From Sipunculus nudus (taxonomy: Eukaryota > Annelida > Sipuncula > Golfingiida > Sipunculidae): a stretch of 64,000 bases of DNA. A model generated the notes under the pieces. The model saw nothing but the letters and a program-made list of their open reading frames with translations. It was not told the origin of the DNA and searched no databases. The DNA is taken from positions 25,912,008-25,976,007 of the forward strand of contig CM049313.1 in assembly GCA_026874595.1 (NCBI GenBank). The letters run 5' to 3'. Position numbers and translations under genes: made by a program. Shown piece after piece: positions 1-11,865 of this stretch. Within the stretch, counting starts at the first letter, position 1; every line of letters begins with the position of its first letter.

Positions 1-336
1 TTAAAAATTTTATGAAATCTGTCTCCTCCTAATTCGACTAATAAGTTGGTGGTATGCCCAATTCTCCATATGTTTTGTAAATGTTTTGATCACATTATTT
101 ATGTCACATTTTAGATGCCTTCCTCTTTTCTTGTGAGAATCTAATAAGTATTCCTAACATCTCATCACCACCATCACCATCATGTATGATATGTTTGATT
201 ATTGAAGGGAGCTTGGTTCAGCCCCTTAAACACTATTGTGTTTACACTGATTTTGTTTTATTCAATCAATAATTTTGAAACAGTTGAATAATGAATTACA
301 CTTCACTGATAAAATAAGAGGACATGTTGTTCACAG

Positions 337-394
<58 letters not shown>

Positions 395-1587
395 TGCATG
401 GATTAACAAAAATAAGTTGTGATATTTGCTTGTTGTTCCTTTGGTGCAGCTAAATGTGTATAAAAGGAAGTATAAGTATAGCATGATAGCTATTACATTA
501 TCATACCTATCAACTTAAATATTTGTTGTTAACTGATTCTGTATTATCATACCTATCAGAGGTATCTGTAGAGATCATGCTTTGTCTGTCATCCTTTGGT
601 AGTCTAGTCATCTGTTAGAAATCATAACGTTGGAGTTGGATCTAGAAACTTCTTACTTAACATCCATGGAGGTCCTTAAGATATCCTTGGAAGCCTGAAA
701 TTAGGTCTCTGTGACCTATATTTTCTGAGTTTCAGGGCTTGCTTGTGCTCCCCGGATTTATTAAAAATTTGCAAAAAAAATTCCAGATCATGGATCCTCT
801 ATTTTTTAGACTGCCCATAACATCGATACAGGTAGTATCTGAAAGCTATTTGGTTGTAAGATGATAAATTACTGTTGTGAATGTTAGCCTATGTCATTAC
901 CCATGGTTCATTATTTTAAACTGATTTGACATTGCCATACTTATCAAATTTAATGTGTGACTAAGTTATATATATTAAAAGAAAAATAAGAGTTGGACAA
1001 AGTTAGGTGCTCTTGGTTTAGTCCTGTACCTGTGGATGTTCTTTTAATCATGTAACTGTTTGTAAGAGCTCCTTCATAGTATCTATAATTTTATCTAAAT
1101 GTATTTAAACCAGTAATATTTGTTTTGAAGAAAGGACAGACAGCAACAGAAATAAAGTTTATTATTTTGTTATTGATAATTACACTTCAATTTTCACTTT
1201 CTTGACTTCAGTATCCTGAAAGCTGTAGGCAATGTTGAATAATTAAGAAGAATAATTAGTTAAGTTCAAGCAATACCTCAAATTAAGTGAAGATTCCCTA
1301 CAAGTAATTAGATAAATACAAGAAGCATTAAGTATTAAGTGAAAATTCCTTAAAACTTATAAGTTAAGTGTAATCAGTTCCTCATATTAAGTGATTAATA
1401 ATTCTGTTTAACTACTGTAAATTAGTTCTTTTGTCAGAGTGATAACATAAATATGATATATCAGGGTACATGTACTCCAAATCCTTCACATGATGGTACT
1501 GACATAACAGGAAAGATAACCAGAAACATCTTCTTGAAGGACACTGAGGAAGTAGCTGAATCTTACGACGGTTGGATCACTGAGTGC
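1..1587. other. AT-rich non-coding DNA with a (CA)n(TA)n microsatellite
   Basis: No coding region, RNA gene or recognisable transposon is seen. A compound microsatellite lies at about 337-392: a CA run passes directly into a TA run. Open frames crossing it only encode the alternating low-complexity residues expected from such a tract. The segment at 540-760 (a 'gtctctgtgacc' motif and a 'cttggaagcctgaaattagg' motif) resembles the consensus of the repeat core at 7.1-9.4 kb and may be a highly decayed relic of it. Confidence 0.6.
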
Positions 1588-2133
1588 AACCTTACCTATC
1601 AAGGTACCAGCCTTATCTATCAAGGTACCAGCCTTATCTGTCAAGGTACCAGCCTTATCTGTCAAGGTACCAGCCTTATCTGTCAAGGTACCAGCCTTAT
1701 CTATCGAGGTACCAGCCTTATCTATCGAGGTACCACCTTATCTATCGAGGTACCAGCCTTATCTATCGAGGTACCAGCCTTATCTGTCAAGGTACCAGCC
1801 TTATCTGTCAAGGTACCAGCCTTATCTGTCGAGGTACCAGCCTTATCTGTCGAGGTACCAGCCTTATCTGTCGAGGTACCAGCCTTATCTGTCGAGGTAC
1901 CAGCCTTATCTGTCGAGGTACCAGCCTTATCTGTCGAGGTACCAGCCTTATCTGTCGAGGTACCAGCCTTATCTGTCGAGGTACCAGCCTTATCTGTCGA
2001 GGTACCAGCCTTATCTGTCGAGGTACCAGCCTTATCTGTCGAGGTACCAGCCTTATCTATCGAGGTACCAGCCTTATCTATCGAGGTTCCAGCCTTATCT
2101 ATCGAGGTACCAGCCTTATCTATCAAGGTACCA
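1588..2133. repeat. 21-bp minisatellite, about 26 units
   Basis: The unit is GGTACCAGCCTTATCTGTCGA with point variants (tgt/tat, cgag/caag). Every unit carries a KpnI site (GGTACC), and one unit near 1734 lacks one base. Eleven consecutive central units (about 1827-2048) are identical, while the outer units carry the tat and caag variants. Because 21 is a multiple of three and the unit lacks stops in several frames, open frames of 145-241 codons run through it on both strands. They encode only 7-residue repeats, so coding is not supported. Confidence 0.95.
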
Positions 2134-3206
2134 TCCCTGTACAGAATTACTCCTGACAACGATCATAGATTCCACTAACCAACATTTTCCTTTAGGTGTT
2201 TTTGCATGGTATTAGACACAGCTATGTGGAAAATTTTTGAAGCTTTGTATAATCAGTTAAAATTTTGCAGAAAAATGGTTAGGTAAGCCTGATGGTGATA
2301 GCATAAAACATAATATATACTCAGTTTTTTAATGAAAGGAAATTTTTTTATTAATTACATTTTATTTCATGTAGTGCTGGTGTATAAGAAAATCAATAAA
2401 TTTTCAATTTTTTTATCAATTGATTAAGAAAAAAATTTCTCTTCTGGTGATGGTATTTTATGTGACAGCCAAAATCCAGAATGTGTTGTATAATGTTGGG
2501 AATCATGCAAATGCATTGAACACATTTGTATCATTTTACAGTGTGAGTACCTGGTGAAATAATCATGCAGTGATCACAGGCTTTAAGCATTCCATTTCAT
2601 ACTTGCACATGCGTACTTCCATTTGAGGTATATATGTGGTTGGCTGAACTGTAGACATGCCATGGCTGTTTCACTTAACAATAGGACTGTCTCAAAGACA
2701 TGGTATATAGTCTAAGATTGAACATATCAGGCGAAAACACTACATCAATCACTCATTAGTGACAGTTACAAAAATAGTGCAGCAATCAAGGTAACCCCTA
2801 ATCAAATAAATGTATTAGCCAACCACTGAGTGGAGATATTTCACTTTTCACATATATTCACTGAACAGACACATCTCCAGGTGTATAATGCAAGACTTCT
2901 AGAGTGTAGCCACCTGTAAATATGGCACCTTTTTGAGTTAAAGGGCAGCAAGATCTCTCAACTTATAATAGCTGTATCCTATCAGTACAGGCAGCAGACT
3001 TGTGATGCAGCATTTTAATATAGCTCAATATATATAATAACTATTGTCACACGTGGACTTGGATAACTGCTCAATTTATCTGATTGTGTTTTATGAATAA
3101 ATTCAGTATGAATTATTGATTGTTATTTCTTTGGATGATGAGACTATTTGAATGTAAAGACCTGGGGTGAATTTAGTGAGTTGTAGCGGGCGCCAGCGCA
3201 CTCATT
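2134..3206. other. Non-coding AT-rich spacer
   Basis: Short homopolymer runs and stop codons occur in all frames. No transposon terminus, RNA gene or convincing exon was recognised. Confidence 0.5.
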
Positions 3207-3817
3207 TTAGCTCGGGTTACTGTGAGTCATCTGATCTGAGCTATAGTCATTGGTCATTTGTTTGTTGGCTGTTCGTCGGGGCGTCCAGGGCCCGTTTTGA
3301 AACTTTGGCCTACAAATCCAATAATCAGCATACAGTAGATGTAACCATAACCTTTTTTATTAACCTTTTTTCCCCTTTATAGCATGATTGTAGGTTTCAG
3401 GCCACAATTTTCATATATTACAGAGTACAATGCATGTTTATTAGATTTAGTTTATACTCATTTGAAAATGTATAATTCTAATTATTATACAACAGCTGAT
3501 CTCCACTTTCTTCCTTTCTGTAATTTACAGGGTTTCATATATTGCCAGAAATTTGGTATTTTAAACACATATTACTTTCACATAGTTGAAATACTGAAAG
3601 TTTTACAAATATGTGATCATGAGAGGTTTCTGTATCTTTGATATAGTCCATAAAAGTGCACATGTTGTGATTTGTCTTTACATTTATATATTTAGTAGTT
3701 GATTATCACCAAATAGCAAGGCCATTTCTTCTTTGTTTTTCAAATGGTAATATGTAAAGAAATAGAGAATTTAACAAGGTTAAGTTGAGCGCGATGACCC
3801 ATCTGTCCCTTGTTTTT
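3207..3817 (+). mobile_element. Family A element A1: short HINE/pearl-like repeat
   Basis: The left end matches the 5' terminus seen at 7003, 15584 and 28316 (TTTTAGCTC, then a GTCATCTG..CTGAGCTATAG motif, then a GTCC/GTCG-rich tract). The right end, at about 3787-3817 (GAGCGCGATGACCCATCTG then CTTGTTTTT), matches the 3' terminus at 10861-10895. The interior 3384-3660 is homologous to 12950-13275 (shared 'gtttcaggc', 'gatcatgagag' and 'tccataaaagtgcaca' blocks). No coding capacity is seen. The architecture (conserved ends, simple-sequence tract, 3' palindrome) is like the non-autonomous Helentron relatives of bivalves; that family assignment is inference. Confidence 0.65.
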
Positions 3818-5399
3818 ACCTAAAATGGAAATAGAAATAGAATAATTCGCGCGTAATACAGACAAGCAGCGTCAGATTTTGTGAATCGTACCTTTTTCTT
3901 CCCTATACCTTGGTATACCTCGGGCCTAAGATCACCATAATTATTTTCAGGCTCTTGCATTCCATCCAGAGTTGACATCGTCCTAGAACATCTGCTGGTT
4001 ATCAATCAAAACCCAGCCATACAGTCCCCTCATGGTTCTCAGTTCTCAGACATTTTGTTTTAAGGATAGGTCAATGGCCTCTATGTGGCACTGTTTATTG
4101 AATTAGGATGAAGAGATCTATACGATCAGAATGATATGTTGTTGTCTGAATGTCAGGTTTTATATGCAAGGGGTAAGTAATAATCCAGAAGTCAAAATCT
4201 GTAGTCCTAGGATATCATCATGGTTCTCAGACATGCTGTAAGTCCAGAGATATCATCATGGTTCTCAGACATGCTATCAGTCCAGGGATATCATCATGGT
4301 TCTCAGATATACTATCAGTCCTGGAATGTTATCATGGTTTCATGGTTCTCTCTAAATCAATTAAATCAATCAGTGTCCATGCCAATTATCCTGCGTCCAA
4401 CTAACGCACGACAATATTCAGTACCACTCTGGTTTCGAGTGTATCATCCCAGACGCACTCACAGCAGACACAAATTGCCGGATTACCAGTCCGTTTGAAA
4501 TTATGATATCCACTCTGAAGTCCATTACAAAGGTATCTAAGTGGTCGTCCTCAGATATTGACTCCCAGCAACATTGTTTCTCAGCTGATCTGACACTGGA
4601 TCAGACATTGACAAACACGGACCCGCCTCTTAACCGCAAACAACCGTCAGACTACACCTCACAGACGCGCTGATCCGTGGCTTGTATTCGCTTGCTGACG
4701 TCACACGTTCTGACCGTCTTCTGGCAATCATTTCACAGAATTATCTTGCTTTTCATTGACTGCATTAATCCTAAATGGATATGCCTCCAGAGAGCAAACC
4801 ATCAGAAAAGGCAAATAAGCAATAAGAACCGTCTCGCCCTAAATCGGTTTCCACGGAATCAAACTGTACTTAAATGAATATAAATGTGACACCTGGGTTC
4901 TCTAAACTAAGTTCTCACTCAAACATCTTAACATCGTACTCCATATATTGTACAATAGATTTTTAAAACAATTATCTGGTTATACTTCTGACTTAAATAT
5001 GCAATAAAATAACTAAGTCACAGTCTATTTTAAGAATAAAGTATATATGAAGAATAAAGTAATCTTCAAGTGATTTAATGTCCGTGTGTTCGGCTGAAGG
5101 TCCACACGCCCGTGTTGACGTTACTAGGGTTTTACAGTCTAACTGGGATTCTCCTTGATCTGAGCTTGATTCGGGGGTCCGCCCCCCCCCCCCCCCCCAT
5201 TACTCTCGCCGTTACCTTTTTAGCGAACCTGTGAGCTAATGCGATGGTGTGGCGTCGCCCGTCTGTCTTCTGTACGTTAACCCATACTATCTCGAAAACG
5301 ACAAGAGCTAGCATTATGAAATATTATGGAAAAAAATAGCCATCTGAAAAAACTCTATCGGATTTTGCTTATATTTTGGCTAACTGCATTTTATTAGAT
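3818..5399. other. Non-coding DNA, with a poly-C tract at about 5179-5199
   Basis: Apart from the 38-bp repeat at 4211 there is no recognisable gene. The section 4600-4900 is somewhat more GC-rich but has no supported exon. A run of about 20 C follows 'gggggtccg' near 5172. Confidence 0.45.
4211..4340. repeat. 38-bp tandem repeat, three and a half units
   Basis: GATATCATCATGGTTCTCAG begins units at 4211, 4249 and 4287, with a degenerate fourth from about 4325. The copies differ at a few positions. It is a local duplication with no sign of coding. Confidence 0.85.
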
Positions 5400-5721
5400 T
5401 TTTATACTTGAAACAATCACTCTCAAGTTTGTTCGAATGGTTCGAGTTCGGTAATTTTTAGCCGAGTTACAGGAAGTTGAACTAAGTCATCTGTCCAAAA
5501 AAGCATTATAAAACTTCAAATTCAGAAACGGCTGGAGCTATCATCACCAAATTTTATGCCAAGTTGGTCACATGCGTCATATCTTGAAATTCAGGTATTG
5601 GTGGCGCCACCTGCATCAGCCTTTTTTGAACGGAGGTCATCAGTGCCTCTTTCATACTGAGGGCTACAAAGAACTTTTTCTCCGAAACTGTATGTCCAAG
5701 TTGTTAAATATATTTCATAAA

Positions 5722-5753
<32 letters not shown>

Positions 5754-6240
5754 ATAAAATATAAAATATAATATAAAATATTCCTAGGGTAGTGCTTTCT
5801 GAAGTTTGTTCAAATGGTCTCTGTTTAGTGACTTTTGGCTGAGTTATGGGAAGTTGAATTTAGTCATATGCCATAACAGCCCATTTTAGCTCGGTGGCTA
5901 CAATGATCTTAGTCTCAAAAACCATTCGGCAAAATTCATAAATCTCACACATTAATTATCCTCAGATGTTGATACTTCAAGTTTGCTCAAATGGTTTTGG
6001 TTCAGTGCTTTTTGGCTGAGTTCCAGGAAGCTGAGCTTAGCCAGTTTGCTGTATCTTCCATTATGAGTTATAAACCTGCAAAACGTTTTCGACTGATGCC
6101 ACTGAAGCCAATTTGTTTTATATTTTACAAGAATAATCCCCACAATAATTCTTATAATAATTGTCTTTAATGCTTCCATATGAATGATTTTTGGCTGAAA
6201 TATGGAGATGGAATTGAGTCATTTTACCAGATATTTTAGC
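5400..6240 (+). repeat. Decayed tandem repeat (190-380 bp periodicity) with internal (TA)n
   Basis: Related blocks start near 5429, 5806 and 5983 (TTTGTTCAAATGGT, then a TTTTGGCTGAGTTA motif, then GGAAGTTGAA..TAGTCAT), with a further trace near 6181. The first block contains GGTGGCGCCACC at 5600-5611. That palindrome also occurs in the cores of families A and B. A (TA)n tract lies at about 5724-5752. Confidence 0.6.
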
Positions 6241-6299
6241 TGTGTGAAGCAGTTACATCTAGCCTGGCACCAGTTTATCAGCATCTATTACAACATGCC

Positions 6300-6610
6300 A
6301 CAAGACTTTAAGATTTCAGGTTAAATAGCTCGGCAGACTGCCCACTATTTCAGATTTAGCTACAGGCCAAAGGTCAGCCTGGATCTATTTATAGCTTTGG
6401 CAGACTGGCAACTGTATCAGATTAGGCAACAGGTCAAGAGTTCACTCAGTACAGTAGCTGCATTCTATTTATAGCTTTGGCAGACCGCCCACTGTATCAG
6501 ATGTGGCACCAAAGGCCAGTCAGGATCTGTTTATAGCTTTAGCAAACTGCCAACTGTGTCAGGTTATGCAACAGGTCAAGAGTTCACTCAGTGCAGCCAG
6601 GTACACGTCA
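6300..6610 (+). repeat. Diverged local tandem repeat
   Basis: The phrase GGCAGACTG(C)CCACTGTATCAG recurs near 6330, 6400, 6478 and 6540. It alternates with 'ggtcaagagttcactcagt' (two copies) and 'gatctgtttatagcttt' variants. Spacing is 60-80 bp. No coding signal is seen. Confidence 0.6.
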
Positions 6611-7084
6611 GTCTAGCCAGGTGTAGCCTTTTTGAAAAAGGGTAGCTTTTATTCAGGTTTTCACACACCATGTCAAGTGTTGTTTACTTCAAGCCAACCC
6701 AGCCAAGTGGTCTGCAGTGAGAGATACAACGCTTATCAGCTTAGCTAGGCTTCACTTCTGCCCTGCCCTATCCCCCTACCCCCAGATAGCATGCATAAAA
6801 GAGAAGAATATAATAATTTTCTATATTTATTTCATTCTTATTCTAGACCTATTTAACATTTTGGATTTTGTATTGTATCACAAGGGGTTACAATGATTAA
6901 AGTGCACATTTAATTGTGTCCACAAAGTGATGTATTGCTATAAAAAGTGTGGATATTCACAATATCAGGAATTCCTTATTCCAGAAGAGTAAAGACTTTT
7001 TGTTTTTTAGCTCAGCTAACTGAAAGTCATCTGAGCTATAGCGATCACTCTTTGTCCGTCGTCCGTCTGTCCGTCTGTCCGTCC

Positions 7085-9380
7085 GTTAACCAGGCATAAA
7101 TCGTAACCCCTGAACCTAGAACCTTGTAACTTGGGATTCTGAGAGGTCCATAAAAAAATCTCCTTGGAAACCAGAAATTAGGTCTCTGTTACCCATATCG
7201 TTCGAGCTATGGGGCCCCAAAGTACCCCCCAGAAAAGTCAAAAATTTCATACAAAAACTTCAATATCTCATTAACTACTTGACTGATGGTCATGATTTTT
7301 GGCATACATATTGATCATGAGATGTTCCATCACTTCCTGCAGACTGGTGGCGCCACCTATATTTTTCGATTTTTTACAAATTTTTTTCTCTATTTTTGAG
7401 ACCTTAAAAAATGGGAACATCTGTTAACAAGGCACAATCGTAAAGCCTAGACCTAGAATCTTAATTCTTGATACACTGAGAGGTCAATGAAAAATCTCCT
7501 TGGAAACCAGAAATTAGGTATCTGTTACCCATATCCTTCGAGCTATGGGGCCCCAAATTACCCCCCAGAATAGTAAAAAATTTCATACAAAAACTTCAAT
7601 ATCTCAATAACTACAACCCTGATGGTCATGATTTTTGGCATACATATTGATCATGAGATGTTCCATAAGTTCCTGCAGACTGGTGTCGCCACCTGTATTT
7701 TTCGATTTTTTTACAATTTTTTCCTCTATTTTTGAGACGTTTAAAGATGCTGTCATCTGTTAACGTGGCACAAAACGTAACCGCTGGACCTAGAATCTTC
7801 ATTCTCGACACACTGAGAAACCTATTAAAAGTCTCCGTGGAAACCATAAATTAGATCTCTGTTACCCATATCCTTCGAGCTATGGGGCCCCAGAGTACCC
7901 GCCCAGAAAAGTAAAAAATTTCATACAAAAACTTCAATATCTCATTAACTACTTGACTGATGGTCATGATTTTTGGCATACGTATTGATCATAAGATGTT
8001 CCATCACTTCCTGCAGACTGGTGGCGCCACCTGAATTTTTCGATTTTTTACGAATTTATGAATGTAAACAGCTGTTAACAGGGCACAAATCATAAAGACT
8101 GGACCTAGAATCTTCATTCTTGACACACTGAGAGGTCCATAAAAAGTCTGCATGGAAACCCGAAATAAGGTCTCTGTTACCCATATCCTTTGAGCTATGG
8201 GAGGCTCCCAATAACCCCCCAGAATAATGGAAAATTTGATAAAAACAAACTGCAACATCTCAATAACTACAACACTGATGGTCTTGATTTTTGGCATACA
8301 TATTGATCAAGAGGTGTTTCATCAGTACCTGCAGACTGGTGGTGCCATCTGTATTTTTTCAAATTTTCACAATTTTTTTTTCTCTATTTTCGAGACCTTT
8401 CAGGATGTAGTTATCTGTCACCAGGGTACAAATCGTAAGGACTGGACCTAGAATCTTCATTGTTGACACACAGGGAGACCCATGATAAGTCTCAATGGAC
8501 ACCTGAAATTAGGTCTCTGTTACCCATATCCTTTGAGCTATGGCACTCCAAAGTACAGCTCAGAATAATGGAAAATTTTATACAAAAGCTGAAGTATCTG
8601 AACAACTAATGCAGAGATCACCATTATTGTTTTCATGGATATTGATCATGGAGTGTTTCATCAGTTTCTGCAGACTGGTGGCACCACCTGTATTTGTTCG
8701 GGTTTTTTTTAACGAATTTTTTCTCTATTTTTGAGACCTTTAAAGTTATGAACATCTGTTAACAGGGCACAAATCATTAAAACTGGACCTAGAATCTTCA
8801 TTCTTGACACACAGGGAGACCCATGAAAAGTCTCCATGGAAACCTGAAATTAGGTCTCTGTTACCCATATTCTTTAAGCTGTATGGCTCCAAATTACCCC
8901 CAAGAATAATGGAAAATTTGATACAAACACTGCAGTATCTCAATCACTACAACACTGATGGTCATGATTTTCGGCAATCATATTGATCATGACCTGTTCC
9001 ATCAGTTTCTGCAGACTGGGTGCGCCACCTCTATTTTTTTCAAATTTTTACGATTTTTTTTCTCTTTTTTTGATACCTTTAAAGATGTGGTTATCTGTCA
9101 ACAGGGTACAAATCGCAACAACTGGACCTAGAATATTCATTCTTGTCATGCAAGAAGGCCCATGAAAAGTGCCTGTTGAATCTTAAAATTAGGTCTCTGT
9201 TACCCATATCCTTCAAGCTATAGGACTCCGAAGTATCCCTCAGAATAATGGACAATTTGATACCAAAGCTGAAGTATCTGAACAACTAATGGGGAGATCA
9301 CCATGATTCTTTGCATGGATATTGATGTTTGTAAGTGTTTTTATTAGTTTCTGCAGACTGGTGGAGCCACCTGTATTTTT
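7085..9380 (+). repeat. Seven ~338-bp tandem core units of element A2
   Basis: Units begin near 7085, 7424, 7759, 8075, 8415, 8756 and 9096 with (C)TGTTAACAGGGCACAAATCG-like sequence. Each carries 'ggacctagaatcttcattct', 'ttaggtctctgttacccata', a 'tgatggtcatgatttttggc' phrase and GGTGGCGCCACCTG or a near form. GGTGGCGCCACC is exact at 7346-7357 and 8020-8031 and mutated in the other units. Units differ by roughly 10-20 percent by eye, so the array is old. Short open frames inside are not conserved between units. Confidence 0.9.
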
Positions 9381-10712
9381 GTACCCGCCAAAACGAAGTT
9401 TTGTGGATACTATGTTTTTGACCGGGTTCCTCCGCCGTTTCCGCGTTCGTTTCCAGAGAGCTCCTCTGGGACTTGATTTTATCAGCTTTCCAAGCTCATA
9501 TCTCGGGAACCGTTTGACTGATCAGGAAATAAAATTTATACTAATGTAGCCCTTGGATAGCTCTATAAAATACACAAAAAATGGTGGCGCCACCTGTAAC
9601 CATGTTTGCACAGTGTCCATCTGTTCATTTGGCTTTGGTTAAAATCACTCATATCTCTGCAGTGAATTGACTAATTCACCTGAAATTCGGCATGCGTATA
9701 CATCCTGGATAGTTTTCTTGATTTCATGAAGGTGGCGCCACCTACATTCTCATTCACGCTGATGACATCCAAGCTCATATTTCGGGAACCGTTTGACCGA
9801 TCGGGCCAAAATTTTGCATGTATATAGATCTAACATAGCTCCTGATCATACGCTAAACTGGTGGCGCCACCTGCAACCATTTTTGCACAGCGTCTGTCTG
9901 TTTGTCTGCCGTGCAATAATGTCACTCATATCTCGGCAGTGATTTGACATATCTGCCTAAAATTTTGCAGTTTTATTCATCCTGGATAGCTTTCTTGATT
10001 TTATGACAGGTGGCGCCACCTTTATTCTAGTTTATGCTGCAGACATCCAAGCTCATATCTCGGGAACCGTTTGAACGTTTGGGCCAAAATTTTACATGTG
10101 TATAGATCTCACATAGGTCTTTATCATACACAAAACTGGAGGGGCCACCTGCAACCATTTTTGCACATTTTGCACAGCGTCTGTCTGTTGGTCTGCCGTG
10201 GCCTAAAATCACTCATTTCTCTGTAGTGGTTTGACATAACTGCCTAAAATTTTGCAGGTTTATACATCCTGGATAGCTTTCTTGATTTTATGACAGGTGG
10301 CGCCACCTACATTCTAGTTAACGCTGCACACATCCAAGCTAATATCTCAGGAACCATTTGACCGATTGGGCCAAAATTGTGCTTGTGTTTAGATCTCACA
10401 TAGGTCTTTATCATACACAAAACTGCAACCATTTTTGCACAGTGTCTGTCTGTTTGTCTGCCGTGGGCTAAAATCACTCATATCCATGTAGTGGTTTGAC
10501 TTTTCTGCCTAAAATTTTGCGTATTTATACAACTTGGACAGCTTTCTGGATTTGTGGTAGGTTGCACAACCTACATACACATTTAGGCTGCAGACATCCA
10601 TGCTAATATGCAACATACCTCACTCTGTTTCCCCTTGCCACTCAATCCATGCCTCACTTCACTCTGATTTTGGCAGATACACGTAGTCACTTGTCGGCTA
10701 CCCGTATTCTAG
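9381..10712 (+). mobile_element. Family B element B1, nested in A2: Helitron-like element with tandem core
   Basis: It starts GTACCCGCCAAAACGAAGTT and ends TTTTGGCAGATAC (10668-10680), a GTAGTC..GGCTAC hairpin, then CTAG at 10709-10712. GTAYCYGCCAAAA and TTTTGGCAGATAC are subterminal inverted repeats. The core is made of about 278-bp dimers of two sub-boxes (about 149 and 129 bp), each sub-box ending in GGTGGCGCCACC. Exact copies are at 9583, 9731, 9860, 10009 and 10296. A 3' hairpin followed a few bases later by CTAG and then T is the Helitron-type 3' end. No protein coding is present. Confidence 0.7.
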
Positions 10713-10895
10713 TTTTTAAAGTTTACACATTTTTTCTCTTTTTTTCAGATATATAAATACAGACTAAATCTTGGCCTGTTGTTTATCTGTTTGATGCTTC
10801 AGTTGAATGGGTATCTACCATTCTGATGATAAAATTTCCTTTTGTGAATCTCTTCCCAGTCAGCTGAGCGTCATGACCCATGGGTCACTTGTTTT

Positions 10896-11200
10896 AAACA
10901 TGTGTGAAATTTAATATTTATTTCAGTATTAATTTATAGTTGAGATAATAATTAGCATAATGATATTGCTTGTCCCTAATCCAACCAGCAGTGTGTATAC
11001 CTGATTTGAAAAGGGAATTTTTTATCAAATTTACTGAATCTTTTATTTAGTTAACAAAATTAAACATGTACAAAACCTTTTTAATATATTATTATTTAAA
11101 GAAAAATCTTAAAGATGCCATGTTGTTGCATTCTGGTTTTAAGTGATATTTTTAAATATCTTTTAAATTCAGTTTAAACATTTTGTGATTTAAAAAATAA
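10896..11200. other. AT-rich spacer between transposons
   Basis: Very AT-rich, with no gene or element terminus visible until the Helitron-like 5' end at 11201. Confidence 0.5.
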
Positions 11201-11865
11201 TCTATATATTAATAGCGTAAGGCGATTTTTGTAATTTTCCGTATCTCCTCTGATACCAGAGATTGCCATGAATTTCGACATACATATGCTCCGGTGGTGT
11301 CCGAAGAGATTCCACCCACTTTTATTTGCAATATTTGCGTATTACCTGCATAATTAATAATTTTAATATTTGCTCCCCCGTGGGCGCCTCTTTTCTTTGT
11401 GTCTTCGGGTCCAATGACACATAGCCATAGATTGTGTCATGCTTAGACAGAGTTTTACTCCAGGGGCCCTATCTGGGTTATTTGTACATTTCGCGGTCAC
11501 CGGCCCGAAATAATCCCCTTCTCAAAAGGGAGATCTTTGAAAAAAATGTTTGGCAGGCCTTCCTGTGACCGGGGGATCACACGAAGAGGGCTTCTACCTG
11601 CGAGCCCCTTATATGACCTGGTATGCTTTAATGCACACGCACCGGGTCCAGGGCCTTGGACAATTGAGCGAGTCGCATGCGACTAAAATCATGTTCCACG
11701 GTCACACTAAGTTGAAACCAGTGTTTATCGCATTTGGTTTGTCACACCCGTCTTTCATGTGCGATCAAAGGACGGCAGCCATGAGGCAACACATGACGCA
11801 TACAAGCGTCAAACAGGTGACGATAAGTCGTTTTGTCCTTTCAGATCAAGATTTATACCTGTAAA
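11201..11865 (+). mobile_element. Helitron 5' end and probable body
   Basis: TCTATATATTAATAGCGTAA starts at 11201 directly after an A. This matches the start of the 130-bp Helitron at 12574 and the A|TC boundary typical of Helitrons. Shared sequence continues (CGATTTTTGTAATTTTCCGT versus CGATTTGTGTGATTTTCCGT). The following ~600 bp are more GC-rich than their surroundings and end near 11865. They include a perfect 14-bp palindrome AGTCGCATGCGACT at 11671-11684. A 104-codon frame at 11550-11864 matches no family I know. I could not locate this copy's own 3' end. Confidence 0.55.

Larger units (their letters stand above)
7003..10895 (+). mobile_element. Family A element A2: large HINE/pearl-like element with tandem core, interrupted by element B1
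   Basis: The 5' end has a hairpin-capable arm (TAGCTCAG..CTGAGCTA) followed by a GTCC/GTCT-rich tract at 7046-7085. The core is seven ~338-bp tandem units. The right flank, 10713-10895, ends in TCAGCTGAGC and the perfect 14-bp palindrome TGACCCATGGGTCA (10874-10887), then CTTGTTTT. The 5' GCTCAGCT and the 3' TCAGCTGAGC are inverted copies of each other (subterminal inverted repeats). The core is interrupted in its last unit by family B element B1, and A sequence resumes after it. No transposase or Rep/helicase coding was found, so the element is non-autonomous. The Helentron/HINE assignment is from structure only. Confidence 0.7.

Noticed and set aside
1453-2178. 241-codon frame over the 21-bp array, with antisense frames
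   Set aside because: The 7-residue repeat is an arithmetic effect of a 21-bp unit; there is no flanking domain, signal sequence or splice context, and both strands are open.
3384-3641. Small plus-strand frame as an exon
   Set aside because: It lies inside the family A element, and the homologous copy at 12950-13275 does not keep the frame open.
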